Positions 1-12,133 of a DNA stretch of 64,000 nt are shown piece by piece. The notes beneath the pieces were generated by a model. It was not told the origin of the DNA. It made no database searches and was given only the letters and a program-made list of their open reading frames with translations. The translations under genes and the position numbers were made by a program. Source of the DNA: Trichoplax adhaerens (lineage: Eukaryota > Placozoa > Uniplacotomia > Trichoplacea > Trichoplacidae); the NCBI RefSeq assembly GCF_000150275.1, contig NW_002060944.1:2766152-2830151 (forward strand). Reading direction: 5' to 3'. The stretch's first letter is position 1. Each line of letters opens with the position of its first letter.

Positions 1-3000
1 CTTCACGTTTGGAACTTTCAACGTGAAAGAGCTAGTAAATTACCTTATTACAACTGTATTTTTGCCTTGATAAAATTATTCCCTAATTTTATCATTGTGA
101 TGATTAGGGTGTTAAGCTAGAATTTCACGACCTTGACAAATCCAATTCCACAACTGCTACAGCATATATAGTACCATCTCGCCTATCTGAATCTACTGGG
201 AGAGTAACTTCTCCAATAGTGTGTTGTACATCTGGTAACCTTCTAGGTGAAGTGACAAGTTAGTATCATAATTTAATGGCTTTTCTTATAACACCTTCCT
301 TTGAGGATATGGTATCATATGCATTGAGTTAACTGTTCTTGATCTGGTCTCTCAATGACATGTATTTTGTTTGTTCTGCCATATTTATGATATTATAGTT
401 GAGTATTTGGTCGTTAACCCAATACCGAAAATCAAGCTACCAGAAGTTTATATTGATGTTTTTAAATCTCTGTCAAGGCCTTTACTCATTGGGCATCGTG
501 GGATGGGTGCACATGATGCTCAAGACGCGTAAGTGTAGTACATTCCAATGATAGTAAATCCAATTATCAAATGTGCTTATGAAGTAATGTACTCTATATT
601 ATGTTGCTTTATCCGATGTATACTTGAGCAATCAACAACAATTAATATGGAATATAATACCGTTATACATGTATAGTGAATACATCGTTGAAGAGAATAC
701 CATGGAAGCATTTAAACGAGCCTTCGAGGTAGATGACCGTCTAATTAAAGCTATTTATTAACTGTAAACTCTCTATTATAATAATTGGAATTGTCAATTC
801 AGAAATACTATCTACGGCACAACTTGCACATAAGTAATGACTTTTACAAAAAAAGTAAGACAGTAAGATTGTGTATGTTCGTATTTTACAATCTTGGCAA
901 TATTCAAAGTTAGTTCCCTTACAAAATGTCGTCCTATGTATTAAGCTTTTATGCTTAACCTTATTTTAAGCATTGGTATCGATTGATCTGAGTTTGCTTA
1001 TTTAATTACTTGTGTTTAGACCTGTACAAATATAAATTGTAATAGTGACATAACTATACAGACATTGTAAACATTGAGGAACTTTTCGTATCAGTTATCT
1101 ATTTACTAGACGTTTAATACAAAATAGTAATAGACATTTCGGAATAAATTACTTATCAGCAGTAAATTTTATTTTTTCACATACACTCTCGTATTCTATC
1201 TTATATCCTTTTACATGTATATATGTTATGCGATACTATACTACCGTTAGAAATAGTACTCTAGAAAACCGCTATATAGTGGCTTTAATTCAGCTATTTT
1301 CGAAGCTTAATCATGTATCTATAGAAAATAAATGCTAGATTATCAAATTCCTCGCACGCTTTTAATAGAGATATCTGGACCCAATCGTTACATATCAATC
1401 GATAGGCTTGTCGCAGTAACAGTGCCTATTTATGCATATATTTTACTTTCTACCGGATAGGGATTGCACCCAAGCTTGTATCGGATAAATTATAATTATT
1501 AAGAGAATACTGCAGGTGTGCAGTTCCATAAAACAAACTCGTATATAAGGTCCAGCGCCACCCTTACTTCCAACCTACGATTTATATTGCAGTAGTTACA
1601 TTCATAAATCATATATACGCTGCAAATAATGAACCATTTTTATTATTAACGTTGTCATATTTGACTTGCAGGAAATATTTATATAAACCTAGTAATGTAA
1701 TACCTAAACATTCGTTTCTGAATTCTAGGAAAAAGTCGACATGGTTGAGTTTGATATTCAAATGGATGCAGATGGAGAAATAGTGATATATCATGACTTC
1801 AACATTGACCTCCATGCTCTGGTACTTAACATATAATTTATTTGATCCTATTAAAGAAATCTGATAGCAAGAATTTACTTTAACCTACTTACTTTGATAT
1901 ATAATTGATTATAATTGATATTGATTACAGAGAGCAAGGGATAATATTAAATGTCACCGGTGTCCAGTGAAGAATCTCAGTGTTCAACAGTTGAAAGCCT
2001 ATGCGGTAAAATGGATATAGGATACGTTTTACCATAATCTACTATATTTTACCGTGGTAACTAAATTATCATATCTTCACATTTTAGACCCTACATCGCG
2101 ACTCAGGTTTAGACAAAATTCTTCTATTATTTCTTAACATTGATAATAAAATTATAACCAGTAGCCCTTTTTACAGAAAATACTACTACAGATGTACTTT
2201 TCCCGACTCTACAAGAAGTACGTGCAATCTTTTTGTGTTTTAATGTTCCCACAATTTTCACTAATAACTAGTAATTATCTTATTTAGGCTTTAGTGAAGC
2301 TTGATAAAGGATTAGGGTTTAATTTAGAGATTAAATTTCCTACTGATGAGGTGACTTACCGCTAAGAGGCTTTTAATTACTTATAAAATATAATCTTATA
2401 TTAGAATATACTAAGTGTTACAATTGTCTAACCAAAAAATATATTATTTTTCCACAGAGACATGAAGATGTGGCTATAAATTATCAGGATATAAATCGCT
2501 TCGTAGATAAAATTTTAAAAGTTGTTTACCATTACGCTGGGGAAAGAAAAATATTTTTCTCCTGCTTTAATCCTGATGTTTGCATTGCGTAAGTGATATG
2601 TTAAAACTTCTTGGATAATACCCACTAAATTGTCTTGCTAATTATATTCACTATCTTGTTAAATTTCTTGGCTGTACTTGTCTTCTAGATTGTTTATGAA
2701 ACAACCTTCATATCCAGTAGTTTATTTAACCTGTGGAATATCCGATAAAGACCTACACGTAATAGAACTTATTAAGAAATTTAACTTAGCAATATGTACA
2801 TGGGGAAATGGTAACAACAAATTAGATAACATAAAATTGCAGCGAAGTTATGGAATCGATGGAATTATTTGCGATCGGTGTGTAAGATGTGCGCTTAGCG
2901 TGCCCTTCATGATTACTGGGCAGATGGCTCGAATCATTTTAGTATAAAAATTGCAGTACCTAAAATTTATTATATACCGAACGTACCAGCAGAGCAGTGC

Positions 3001-3155
3001 ACATAGTCGATTTTCTTTTACGTAATTGTTTGGTGTGTATTTGGATGTTGTCACATAATCTATTGTTACTTATAACGGTTCTTTCTTAGGATAGAGAATT
3101 GCAAGCTTGCGAAAAGTATTTGGGAAGGATAGCTGAAGTGTGGATGCAATTTTAA
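1..3155 (+). CDS. GPCPD1: GPCPD1-like glycerophosphodiester phosphodiesterase, 3' part
   Basis: Partial gene running in from the left edge. Twelve phase-consistent exons: 1-34, 121-258, 399-528, 677-728, 1729-1821, 1931-2005, 2088-2106, 2177-2217, 2288-2350, 2458-2588, 2689-2881, 3090-3155; together 1035 nt, 344 residues plus stop. The first two exons resemble the linker before the catalytic domain of human GPCPD1 (STGRVTSPI, then GEVTIEYLVVNP). The GDPD catalytic domain follows: GHRGMG (the metal/catalytic His), ENTMEAF, VEFDIQ, YHDF, NLEIKF, FFSCFNP, CTWGN and GIDGIICDR, all in family order. The family hydrolyses glycerophosphocholine to glycerol-3-phosphate and choline in the cytosol. The N-terminal CBM20 starch-binding domain expected for GPCPD1 would lie outside the window. 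The C-terminus is shorter than in human. Family assignment is firm; orthology is inferred. Confidence 0.9.
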
Positions 3156-3199
3156 ATACAGTTTGAGAGTTTGATCATATACAAATATTTCCTGTATTA

Positions 3200-3205
3200 A
3201 ATAAA
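3200..3205 (+). terminator. Poly(A) signal of the GPCPD1-like gene
   Basis: A canonical AATAAA lies 45 nt after the stop codon at 3153-3155, giving a very short 3' UTR. Confidence 0.6.
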
Positions 3206-5527
3206 AGAATCATTGCTTACTCATTACACTTCGCATTGTCATTTTTAGGATGATAATAATTTTGTTTACTCTGATTTCAGGTAGACATATATTATTAAAG
3301 CTCTTTTATTAGACTTACGTCTTAAACATAATTTTAAGATAGAAGCTTAAACAATATGATATGCTTTGTTACATACAGAGTAGTAATATCTTTGAAATAA
3401 ACGAAAGATTTCTTTATTTTCTAATAATTGTTCTTTGGATCTTTCTACAACATATTCGGATATTATAATACCAATTACTCCTTTGATCATTATTAATTAA
3501 ATGACGACAATAAATCATTTAAGGTATAGCATTGTCACCTTAAGTAAACAAGTAATATGCCCAGAATGAATGGAGCAATTTTCAGTTTGTTGTATTTTAT
3601 TTACGGTATTGAAAGGAAAAAATGTACATAGTAGATAGAGCTTCAATTTCTTACCGCAAATAAATACTCAATTCGAATTTTTTTTAAGTAAGTCATCTCA
3701 CTTCGCAACATAGTCACCACGTTTTATCATTGGTAATAGCTACCGAGTAAATTTAAATGATATCGTTATTGGTGATCAGTTATTAGTTTTTTGGTCAAAG
3801 TATCCTTGAAATTTATCTTCGTGACATTTTTTATCGAATTTCACTTCCGGAGCTGAAGCCATTCTTGGAAAGTATGGTGACATTGTAATCTTCTAAGGCA
3901 TGGACCACTAGAATTATATTATGGCATTCTTCTAGTGATCCATGTTTAAGGTTATGCTGATTAAATGTCTATTATTCGTTGTACTGTAAATACACAGTAC
4001 CCTAGTTTTGTGTATTCCGTAAAGTAGTAGGTGAGAGAGTGTCTAATTTATTTATTTAATTGATTAATTTGCCCTCGATTTTTTTGGATTGTAATCTACA
4101 GACAATAAAGGGCAACAACACGTACAATACGATGTATTCTATTACTATTATCACGCCTCATAATCTACACTTGTACATGGTCTGCTAAAAAGAAAGAAAA
4201 TAAAAGACAATTCGTTCTCCGTACTTAAAATATGGGGCCAATTAATTTGCTGTCAGGTCTAGTTTGCTTGCCATTTCAACTGAAACGTTACGCTACTGTT
4301 CACGGTGGTATGAACTATGAACTAACACAAATACTACACAAGTACGATAACAGAATAATTTAACTTATGAAATCATTCGTCTTTGACGCAATTGTAAGTT
4401 AGTGATGTATTATACCATAAAGTAAAAGTGCAAGTACACATAGTAGGCGAAGTAAAATGAGCGAGGGATCTACTGGTCAGTATAATTTGCAGCTCCGATG
4501 TGAAAATGCGAGTCCCTATCTTGCAATCCTTTTGTTGCCCAATATACAGTACAGTACTATGAAAGGATGATGCTGTCAGGTAATGCCATTTCGAAAGTAT
4601 CAGTAGTATAATCAGTAGGCACAGATTGCAACGATATCCGCAGTCACACTCTCGGTAGTACAGTGCCCAACACTCTATGTAGTAGACTAAAACAGATCGA
4701 TAAATCATTAACACCTTTCTCAAAATGGATCATGATACTACTCCCCTGATAAACCAATTTGGATTGCACCATATAGCCGTTTAGTTATGAGGCAGTACCG
4801 TAGTAACAAGTTTCACTATCCGTTCGATCGCAATTATCAATCCCTAACCCTTCTCAGTCCCTTAAAAACTCCCGGCTTTTATACCCTCGACTACAGATTA
4901 TACCGTAGGCTGTCCACAAAATCTACAGAAGGCCTTCATAACATTTGGAAGTCTTAAGCATTGTGGTTCTTTCCTATGGTCCTAATATAGCTACTTCTGT
5001 GTCATACTGTAAGTGCTACCTACACTAGTCTTAGCACTTTCGAAATGTCAGTTATCTACAAGCAGTGGCACAGTATTCCTTCTTTAGTAGCCTCTGGTAT
5101 ATAATAAGTGTGCGTATACTGATTGCATGGACTAGTTACCATAATAGTAACTTGCTGATTAACTGTAAATCTCATAAATCATGATTCGATTCTTAACCAA
5201 GGCCTGACCGTACTTTAGTAACACTATCCATGAGCTACTCCAGGAACTGCTAAATTTCTTAAATAGTCCCCGACTACTCTGTAATTCTATATTATAATGA
5301 ACGTAATTATGATGAAATACTGTATTTCCTTTCCCCAATCAATTAATAGGCATCAATCAGGCAAGGATTACAGTGAAGGATTTATGTTTGGAGACTATTC
5401 AAATAAATTGCCATAGTAATAAACGCAATCCGCCTCTAACATGTGTAGTACTTTGGGTATTTCATGCCATTTTACTTATTTCATCTCACTAGATGAAGTT
5501 TTAAGTATGAACAATCATCACTGTGTT
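3206..5527. other. Intergenic region between convergent GPCPD1-like and AIMP1 genes
   Basis: No coding exon chain could be built here on either strand. The longest open frame (4373-4723, minus) has no recognisable domain and is AT-rich chance sequence. The region holds one notable inverted repeat at 3899-3944. Confidence 0.6.
3899..3944. repeat. Hairpin-forming inverted repeat
   Basis: Two 15-nt arms (3899-3913 CATGGACCACTAGAA and 3930-3944 TTCTAGTGATCCATG) are complementary with a single mismatch around a 16-nt loop. It lies in intergenic DNA, 0.7 kb past the GPCPD1-like stop. It could be a small RNA hairpin, a transposon remnant or a chance palindrome. Confidence 0.6.
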
Positions 5528-5533
5528 TTTATT
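5528..5533 (-). terminator. Poly(A) signal of AIMP1
   Basis: AATAAA on the minus strand, about 60 nt past the AIMP1 stop codon. Confidence 0.55.
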
Positions 5534-5591
5534 TAAATTGTACCGATGGTAACAAGCCAACGAATAGATGTTAAAAAGACTTTCAATGAGA

Positions 5592-8500
5592 CTATTTGAT
5601 ATTAAATCCAGCCATAGTTGGAGCTTTGCAAATACCTTTCCCTTTAACAGTCCACTTACAGCCTTTGTAAGTAGCTATACATTCATCATTGGTTCGTAGG
5701 TCAGGCTGGATCTGTTCAAATATCTATTGGATTACATGAAGAGAGAAAAATAAAGTTTCTATGCATGCAAGTGGGAAATTTGTAAAAAACCTATCACGTA
5801 AAGTTCCCCCACAATTAAAAGAGTCCTACTTAGAAGATAGTATAATGTGAATGATCTTATCTACAGACCTTTTTCTTAGGATTTAGTAATGTATCAGGTT
5901 CACCTAAGATAAAAAGATTAAGAATTTTAGAAATAGCTAGAAGTAATATGCAGCCTTTAGAATCACAATAAGAAATACTATTTTGAAATTCAACTTGTCA
6001 GGAAGGTAAGGTATTATTATTAAATGGATATCGTTATAAAAATTGCATTAAATATACGCCCAAAAATGAGTACACAGATACAATACCAACACCATAGTTA
6101 AAATGAGAGTATCGGCACAAGTACAGTACATACAAGGTATCTATCTACAGGTAAAATTTGATATGTAATTCTAAAAATATAATCATGTAGATTTATTAAG
6201 CATACCAGGATATTCCTCAACGACTACCCTATCACCAGGTACACAACCCTCAGGTGGATTTATTATTTCTACCTTTTCCGGTGAACTAGCGCACATAATC
6301 ATACCCTGGGAGAGTATTCCTCTCATCCTAGTAACAAGTAATGACAAATGATATTAGAATTTGGTCAAAGGAAGTAAACGGAGACAATTGCTAGAAGTTT
6401 ATTACTTTGCAGGTTTCAGATTGCAACAGAATATGGCTAAACGATCCTATAAAGGAAATAAAAATAAATTCGATTAGCTCAGCTAAAATTATTTAATGAC
6501 CATAATTGAGTATTTACAGTTTTCGAATAGCCTATTGCATTATTAAATTACCTGCATTCCTTCGATAGGGATATGTCTAACCAATCCACTGACAATAGTT
6601 CGTGGGCTTTCTTCGCCTACGTTTACTGCAATATGATAAATACGGTGAAATTTTTATTTGCTAACATTAATTCTGGCATATTTGTAGAATTGAGGCATGA
6701 TTTTTTTATAATTTTTGATCTCCATTTAGGGAGAATGAGAAAGATAAAAAATAAACTTTTGATTTGGTAAATAATGTCAATACACCTATACCATATCCAC
6801 GTACGCGTATGATAGAAGTTACTGTACCTTCTTCTACATACAAAGAATCAGCATCAGGGTGTTTCTTAACAGATACAATATGTCCAATTTTTAGATTTAA
6901 TCTTGAGATATCAATCGGTTTACTAGCACCATCATCTGTCAAAGAATAAAATTACGGTATTTTTTTACTCAAGAATTGGGTAAAATTAATTGTACTTTAC
7001 GATGCGGAACTATAATATTATATTTGTATGAAATGTCCATTTTCACGTCTGTGCAAAATTGACGTATCAGATTTAATCTACGATAATGATACTGTTACAA
7101 CATTGCCTAATGTGTGTAGACTGTAGACCAATCAAGATGCTATTTTTACTTGTTGTACCAACTAAAACAATAATTAGCTTACGCTTGCAAGTACCTTGCT
7201 TATTTTTGGATTGGTCTGACGAATTCTTAGCATTTTTTTTAGTCTCTGCTTCGGCCTTTTTCTGTTTCTTTTCTTTTTTTTGGTCTGGCTTACCTTTATT
7301 ATCAGGATTAGTTGGCGATTGCTCGACAGTTTTAGCAGCTTTGGGAGGTGATGCATCATTTTTATTAGAGCTAGTTGCAGTTGATGACACTTTAGGAAGT
7401 TGAACTTGCTTTTCTGTGCCACGATAGTGTGATAAAGTACGGTATTGCGTTAATTACGTTAGTTAGTAATGTGCAAAAATAATTACTCGTACAACAGAAC
7501 AGTTTCGTGCTATAGTGTTTATTATTTTCATTTCGCTATCTGAGTAGACTGTAGTGATCATTGTTGATGATTTATCTGCAAGTATCCAGAATGATATTGG
7601 ACAGTTAAGCAATTCTGTATTTGTTTATCCTACAGGGCATAAGGATGTCATAGTACTCTGGTCAGGAAAGTTATGTCTAGTCACTATGACGCGTTCAACT
7701 GTTAGGACCTGTTGCAAACACAATCATTGCAATTGCTTTATTATACCACTTTATGTAATATTATGTTGTACTCACTTCCGTTCATAATTTCCAGATAACA
7801 GAGGCGTTGCTTTAAGGCTTCGACTTGTTTGGTTAGACTGTTGTTTTCATCCTGTAATCGAACAACTTCTTGGGAAGTTTGAGCGGTACCGGCAGAATTA
7901 GCTACGGAAAGGTTAAACAGATTGATCTCATTACTCTTGCTATAAAATATCGTATAACTGGTTTTATTCAACGACAAGGATGGCTATTTATGAATGAATA
8001 TGTTCCCATTGATAGATAACAGATGAAGTAGTTGCTTACTGTATCCTTTCTGTACTTAGAAGTAGACCAAGACTACATTTCCTATTGACGCACATTTTAG
8101 AAATAGATTTATCGAACAGCATTGTACAACCTACGGGTATCAAAAGATACAGTCGACTAGAGTGCTTGCATGGAGTCAAAACGCAACCCGAACCCAAAAT
8201 GAGTGCAATTGTTATACAAAGACCGTATGACCATCGAAATTGTAAACCCGAAATGCCCCTCGAGCCGGGTTCAAGTCGGGTTTCGTGTTGACTTTTATTA
8301 AGGATACTGCAGTCGACTATGCATCGCATCTACTCTATTGATAGCAAGCGGGAGTATCAACCGATGAAGATACCATCGCATTGCATCGTTCATCGATTAA
8401 CAGTGAGCACCAATGGATAAAGATACAGTTCATTAATAGGAAATGCTCTACACATTGACAAGTTTATCAACTAGCTCGCCATTTCCTGCTGCAGTCACCG

Positions 8501-8669
8501 GTGGACAACATGACTTCAATAAAGCAGCAAGGCAACAGTATCATCACATTATCAAACTCTTCTTACTTGCTTGCGATGTTATAAGCTGCAATTGCCTCTT
8601 TAGTGTAGCTACAATTTCTTCAGCTTGTGAAGCGCGTTGTTCACATACTCTTAAAGCTAAAGCAGCCAT
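5592..8669 (-). CDS. AIMP1: AIMP1 (p43), multisynthetase-complex tRNA-binding scaffold
   Basis: Nine exons on the minus strand, in order of translation: 8567-8669, 7776-7901, 7195-7413, 6828-6935, 6552-6625, 6406-6446, 6206-6327, 5869-5903, 5592-5723. They sum to 960 nt, 319 aa; human AIMP1 is 312 aa. Residues 1-85 form a coiled coil (AEEIVATLKRQLQ; TKQVEALKQRL), the part that in human binds ArgRS. Residues ~85-150 are a Lys-rich linker. From ~152 comes the OB-fold tRNA-binding EMAPII domain: KPIDISRLNLKIG, KHPDADSLYVEEV, ESPRTIVSGL, CNLKPAK, MRGILSQGMIM, then the C-terminal half with EQIQPDLRTNDEC and a KGKGICKAPTM ending. The MNGKKQ junction matches human QNGVKQ, supporting AIMP1 over tyrosyl-tRNA synthetase, which carries the same domain. 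The gene is convergent with GPCPD1-like and starts beside a satellite-like array. Confidence 0.93.
8244..8283. repeat. GC-rich inverted repeat in AIMP1 intron 1
   Basis: AAACCCGA (8244-8251) pairs with TCGGGTTT (8276-8283) around a 24-nt loop that also contains CCGGGTT. It is a local GC-rich patch in an AT-rich intron. The GGTTCAAGTC inside resembles a Pol III B box, but no A box or tRNA fold is present. Confidence 0.45.
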
Positions 8670-8737
8670 CACGATCAACTACGACAAACTTTTTGCTTGA
8701 ACAACGATGATTTAGGCCGACAAGAACCCGTGGATTG

Positions 8738-10047
8738 ATTGGTGGAGGAAGGTTGGCCCTTGGCTTGCGTCAGTGAAAAAGTGTCGCATCCTGTCACTCA
8801 GTCTAGTGTAGTACGTGGTGAACTGGTGATTGAATTGGCCTGGCAATGTAGTCCCGTACTGGTCCTATTATGGTCCACTTTGTCCAGTAGTGACTCAACC
8901 GCTTTCTTACTCTACTGTATCCAGTATGAGAAAGCGATACAGTCAATGGGTTAGTCCAGCGCTCAAGTTCAGCCTATAGAAAGGCTGTGACTGAAGGGTA
9001 CCAGATCGTTCCATCCACCCGTCCATACGCGACGTACCGTACGTCGCGTACAGTACTGTGATTGTGGAGGAAGGCTGGCGCTGGGCTTGCGTCAGTGAAA
9101 AAGTGTCGCATCCTGTCACTCAGTCTGGTGTAGTACGTGGTGAACTGGTGATTGAATTGGCCTGGCAATGTAGTCCCGTACTGGTCCTATTGTAGTCCAC
9201 TTTGTCCAGTAGTGAGTGACTCAACCGCTTTCTTACTCTACTGTATCCAGTATGAGAAAGTGATACAGTCAATGGGTTAGTCCAGCGCTCAAGTTCAGCC
9301 TATAGAAAGGCTGTGTGACTGAAGGGTACCAGATCGTTCCATCCATCCGCCCATGGGCAATGTACCGTACGTCGCGTACTGTACAGTACTGTGATTGTGG
9401 AGGAAGGCTGGCGCTGGGCTTGCGTCAGTGAAAAAGTGTCGCATCCTGTCACTCAGTCTAGTGTAGTACGTGGTGAACTGGTGATTCAATTGGCCTGGCA
9501 ATGTAGTCCCGTACTGGTCCTATTGTAGTCCACTTTGTCCAGTAGTGAGTGACTCAAACCGCTTTCTTACTCTACTGTATCCAGTATGAGAAAGCGATAT
9601 AGTCAATGGGTTAGTCCAGCGCTCAAGTTCAGCCTATAGAAAGGCTGTGTGACTGAAGGGTACCAGATCGTTCCATCCATCCGTCCATACGCGACGTACC
9701 GTACGTCGCGTACACTACTGTGATTGTGGAGGAAGGCTGGCGCTGGGCTTGCGTCTGTGAAAAAGTGTCGCATCCTGTCACTCAGTCTAGTGTAGTACGT
9801 GGTGAACTGGTGATTCAATTGGCCTGGCAATGTAGTCCCGTACTGGTCCTATTGTAGTCCACTTTGTCCAGTAGTGAGTGACTCAAACCGCTTTCTTACT
9901 CTCTGTATCCAGTATGAGAAAGTGATACAGTCAATGGGTTAGTCCAGCGCTCAAGTTCAGCCTATAAAAAGGCTGTGACTGATCGGTGCGGTACCAGACC
10001 GTCCCTCCATCCGTCCACGGGCGACGTACCGTACGTCGCGTACTGTG
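8738..10047. repeat. Four-copy tandem array, ~323-333 bp unit
   Basis: Four near-identical units start at 8738, 9061, 9394 and 9723, located by the recurring ATTGTGGAGGAAGG (ATTGGTGGAGGAAGG in unit 1). Copies differ by point changes and 2-8 nt indels. The unit is clearly more GC-rich than the flanks. Each unit ends in a GCGACGTAC/GTACGTCGC palindrome (intact at 9026-9050, 9688-9712 and 10021-10039; left arm eroded near 9360). The minus strand of several units carries the same short open frame, but length changes and substitutions break it, so it is not treated as a gene. Unit 1 begins 68 bp from the AIMP1 ATG, so the array forms the AIMP1 5' flank. Confidence 0.93.
9026..9050. repeat. 12-bp-arm palindrome closing a satellite unit
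   Basis: TACGCGACGTAC, one central C, then GTACGTCGCGTA: a perfect 12-nt inverted repeat with a one-base centre. Equivalent sites lie at 9688-9712 (12-nt arms) and 10021-10039 (9-nt arms). Confidence 0.85.
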
Positions 10048-12133
10048 CACATGTGCAGTGTGCACCAGAGACCGTACAACACAGATCGATCAACTACAGT
10101 ATAGTACTGTATGCTGGTACAGAACGTACAGTAGTCGTGCAAGGCTGCAGCAAAGCAAGTTGCTGCAACAACCGGACCGAGCAGTACGACACAGTCGCAC
10201 AGGAACAAGCTCAAAGCATCCAAAAGTATTTTGTATTTCTCCATTGCTAGAGCTCATTTTTGATTGAAAGTTAGGCCTGAAGCCATGGAAAATTGGATAG
10301 TTTGCTCGTAGATCCTACATTGGTCTAACGTCAATAGTAAGTCCGATATGTACTGGATGGATTGGCTGTATTTAAAAACTGTCTTGATATCAAGCTATGA
10401 TCGTCTTCTTGACATGGAACAACTCTTTATTTGCACTGTTATTTTACTGCAAGTGAATGATGCTAGCTAGATAGAGTATAGTAGTGAGAAATCGATGAAA
10501 GAAACCTTTTGATAGCTTTAGCTAATCCATTGCAGTACATTATTAATAGGATAACGTAAATTGATACTGTTCTTATCATGATGTAATACAAGTACTGTAC
10601 AGTAGTATTCATTGGCACTATTATGGGCGTACAATCAATCCTATGAATTGTATCGATTAGATTAGATTAGATTATAGAATGCTAGTAGCAAATCGATCAA
10701 CCAATATTATTTTACGTATAATATTGATGTGTACCGCTATATTGGAACATCAATCTAGGACTATATCTATATTTTTACAAACATTATCATCACGCCAGTG
10801 ATCATCGTTTATGAAGGTCTACTCGTATCGACGCGTGTATATATATATATATATATAATGTTATATACAAACCAGACGTGAATCATTTTACTAGGGCTTA
10901 CTTAAAAGATCCTTCGCTGTTATTACAAAAGTATACAATAGGCTACGGAATAATCTATTTTTCCTAATTGAATTGCATTGATTAATTTGGTTGAATTAGT
11001 TATCATCGACAGGATTGACGATTACATAATAAAAAAAAGGACTGGCATCATGATCAATTCTCAATACAGGCAGTCGATACGCATTACACGCGTAAGAGTT
11101 TTCACAACAACTATGTATGCTCTTATTTGTACGGTATAGAACAAGTGTGCAATTTAATTGATTGAAAAGATAGTAACCAAGGACTGTATCAATTCAAACG
11201 GCCATCCTTGCAAGTTGATTCTTTATTTTTCTTGCGTTATAAAACGTAGGATTTATATCATAAACTATCCATGACCTTATTTAGTAATCCCTACTTACTG
11301 TAAATCCCCAATCCTATTTTTGCATTGATGGGTTGAGCTCTATCCTTTGTAATCGTTTAGTTCCTTGCATTACCGTGAACTACCGTGTCGCTTTTAGAAT
11401 CTACAGGACAAAAAATCATGATCTACAGTACGTCATGATGTAGTAACAAGTTGTAATTGCTTTCCTTTTCTTTCACTAAAATGAAACAACTTTTGTTAAG
11501 AACATTTTCAACTACTGTCTCTTTTCCATATTTTAGCTACAATATTATAACTATAGGTAGTGAAATCACTACCTAGTTATGCAATATTGTCTGGTCTTGA
11601 AATTTAGATTTTAGATGAATCATAATCTACGTACAGTATATCCTACTGCTATTGCTGCAACTTTATTATTGCTACACGTGAGTAGGGAAATCTTGGATCT
11701 TGCCCATATAAATTGAATGGGAGATTAATTGACATTTTGCATACATTTCAATAAACATTTTCTGAAATTGTCTCAACAAAAGATACCATACGTGGAACAT
11801 CTAAGACAACGTGTGCTCGTATTAAAACTAATTAAATGTTTATAGTACAGAGTATTTATTCGACTGCGCGATTGCTTATTAAATGCAGCAACATGCTATG
11901 CAATATCCATCTACCTATATAGAATTATACTCATTACATTACAAGGGATCTGTAGTAAACAGTATTGGATGAACACGTACGCACCAATTGTTCATTTTAA
12001 CCTTGCTATCGCTCCACCTAAGCTCCTATATACCTAATATTGAATGATTAGATCTGTTTATTCTACTGTTCGAGTATCATTTTAATACATTCATATATAT
12101 TTGTTATTACAACAATGCAGTAAGGTATAATCA
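10048..12133. other. Intergenic region between the array and RABGAP1
   Basis: No exon chain is supported. It contains a short GATTA repeat at 10655-10674, a (TA)n microsatellite at about 10838-10857, and the presumed divergent 5' regions of AIMP1 and RABGAP1. Short palindromes such as TGCACATGTGCA (about 10046-10057) and TACAGTATAGTACTGTA (about 10093-10109) continue just past the array. Confidence 0.6.

Noticed and set aside
4373-4723. 116-codon minus-strand frame
   Set aside because: No recognisable motif and an AT-rich random amino acid mix in the spacer between two convergent genes.
7073-7403. Open frame on the plus strand opposite the AIMP1 Lys-rich exon
   Set aside because: Antisense shadow of the Lys codons (Phe/Leu/Ser-rich); the minus-strand exon fits AIMP1 and its splice phases.
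8262-8283. GGTTCAAGTC resembling a Pol III B box
   Set aside because: The T-stem does not pair and there is no A box or cloverleaf, so a tRNA or tRNA-derived SINE is not supported.
8974-9830. Repeated 64-75 aa minus-strand frames sharing a CPGQxNHQFTTYYTRL-like sequence
   Set aside because: They exist only because the tandem unit repeats; length changes and substitutions disrupt them and no domain or splice context supports coding.
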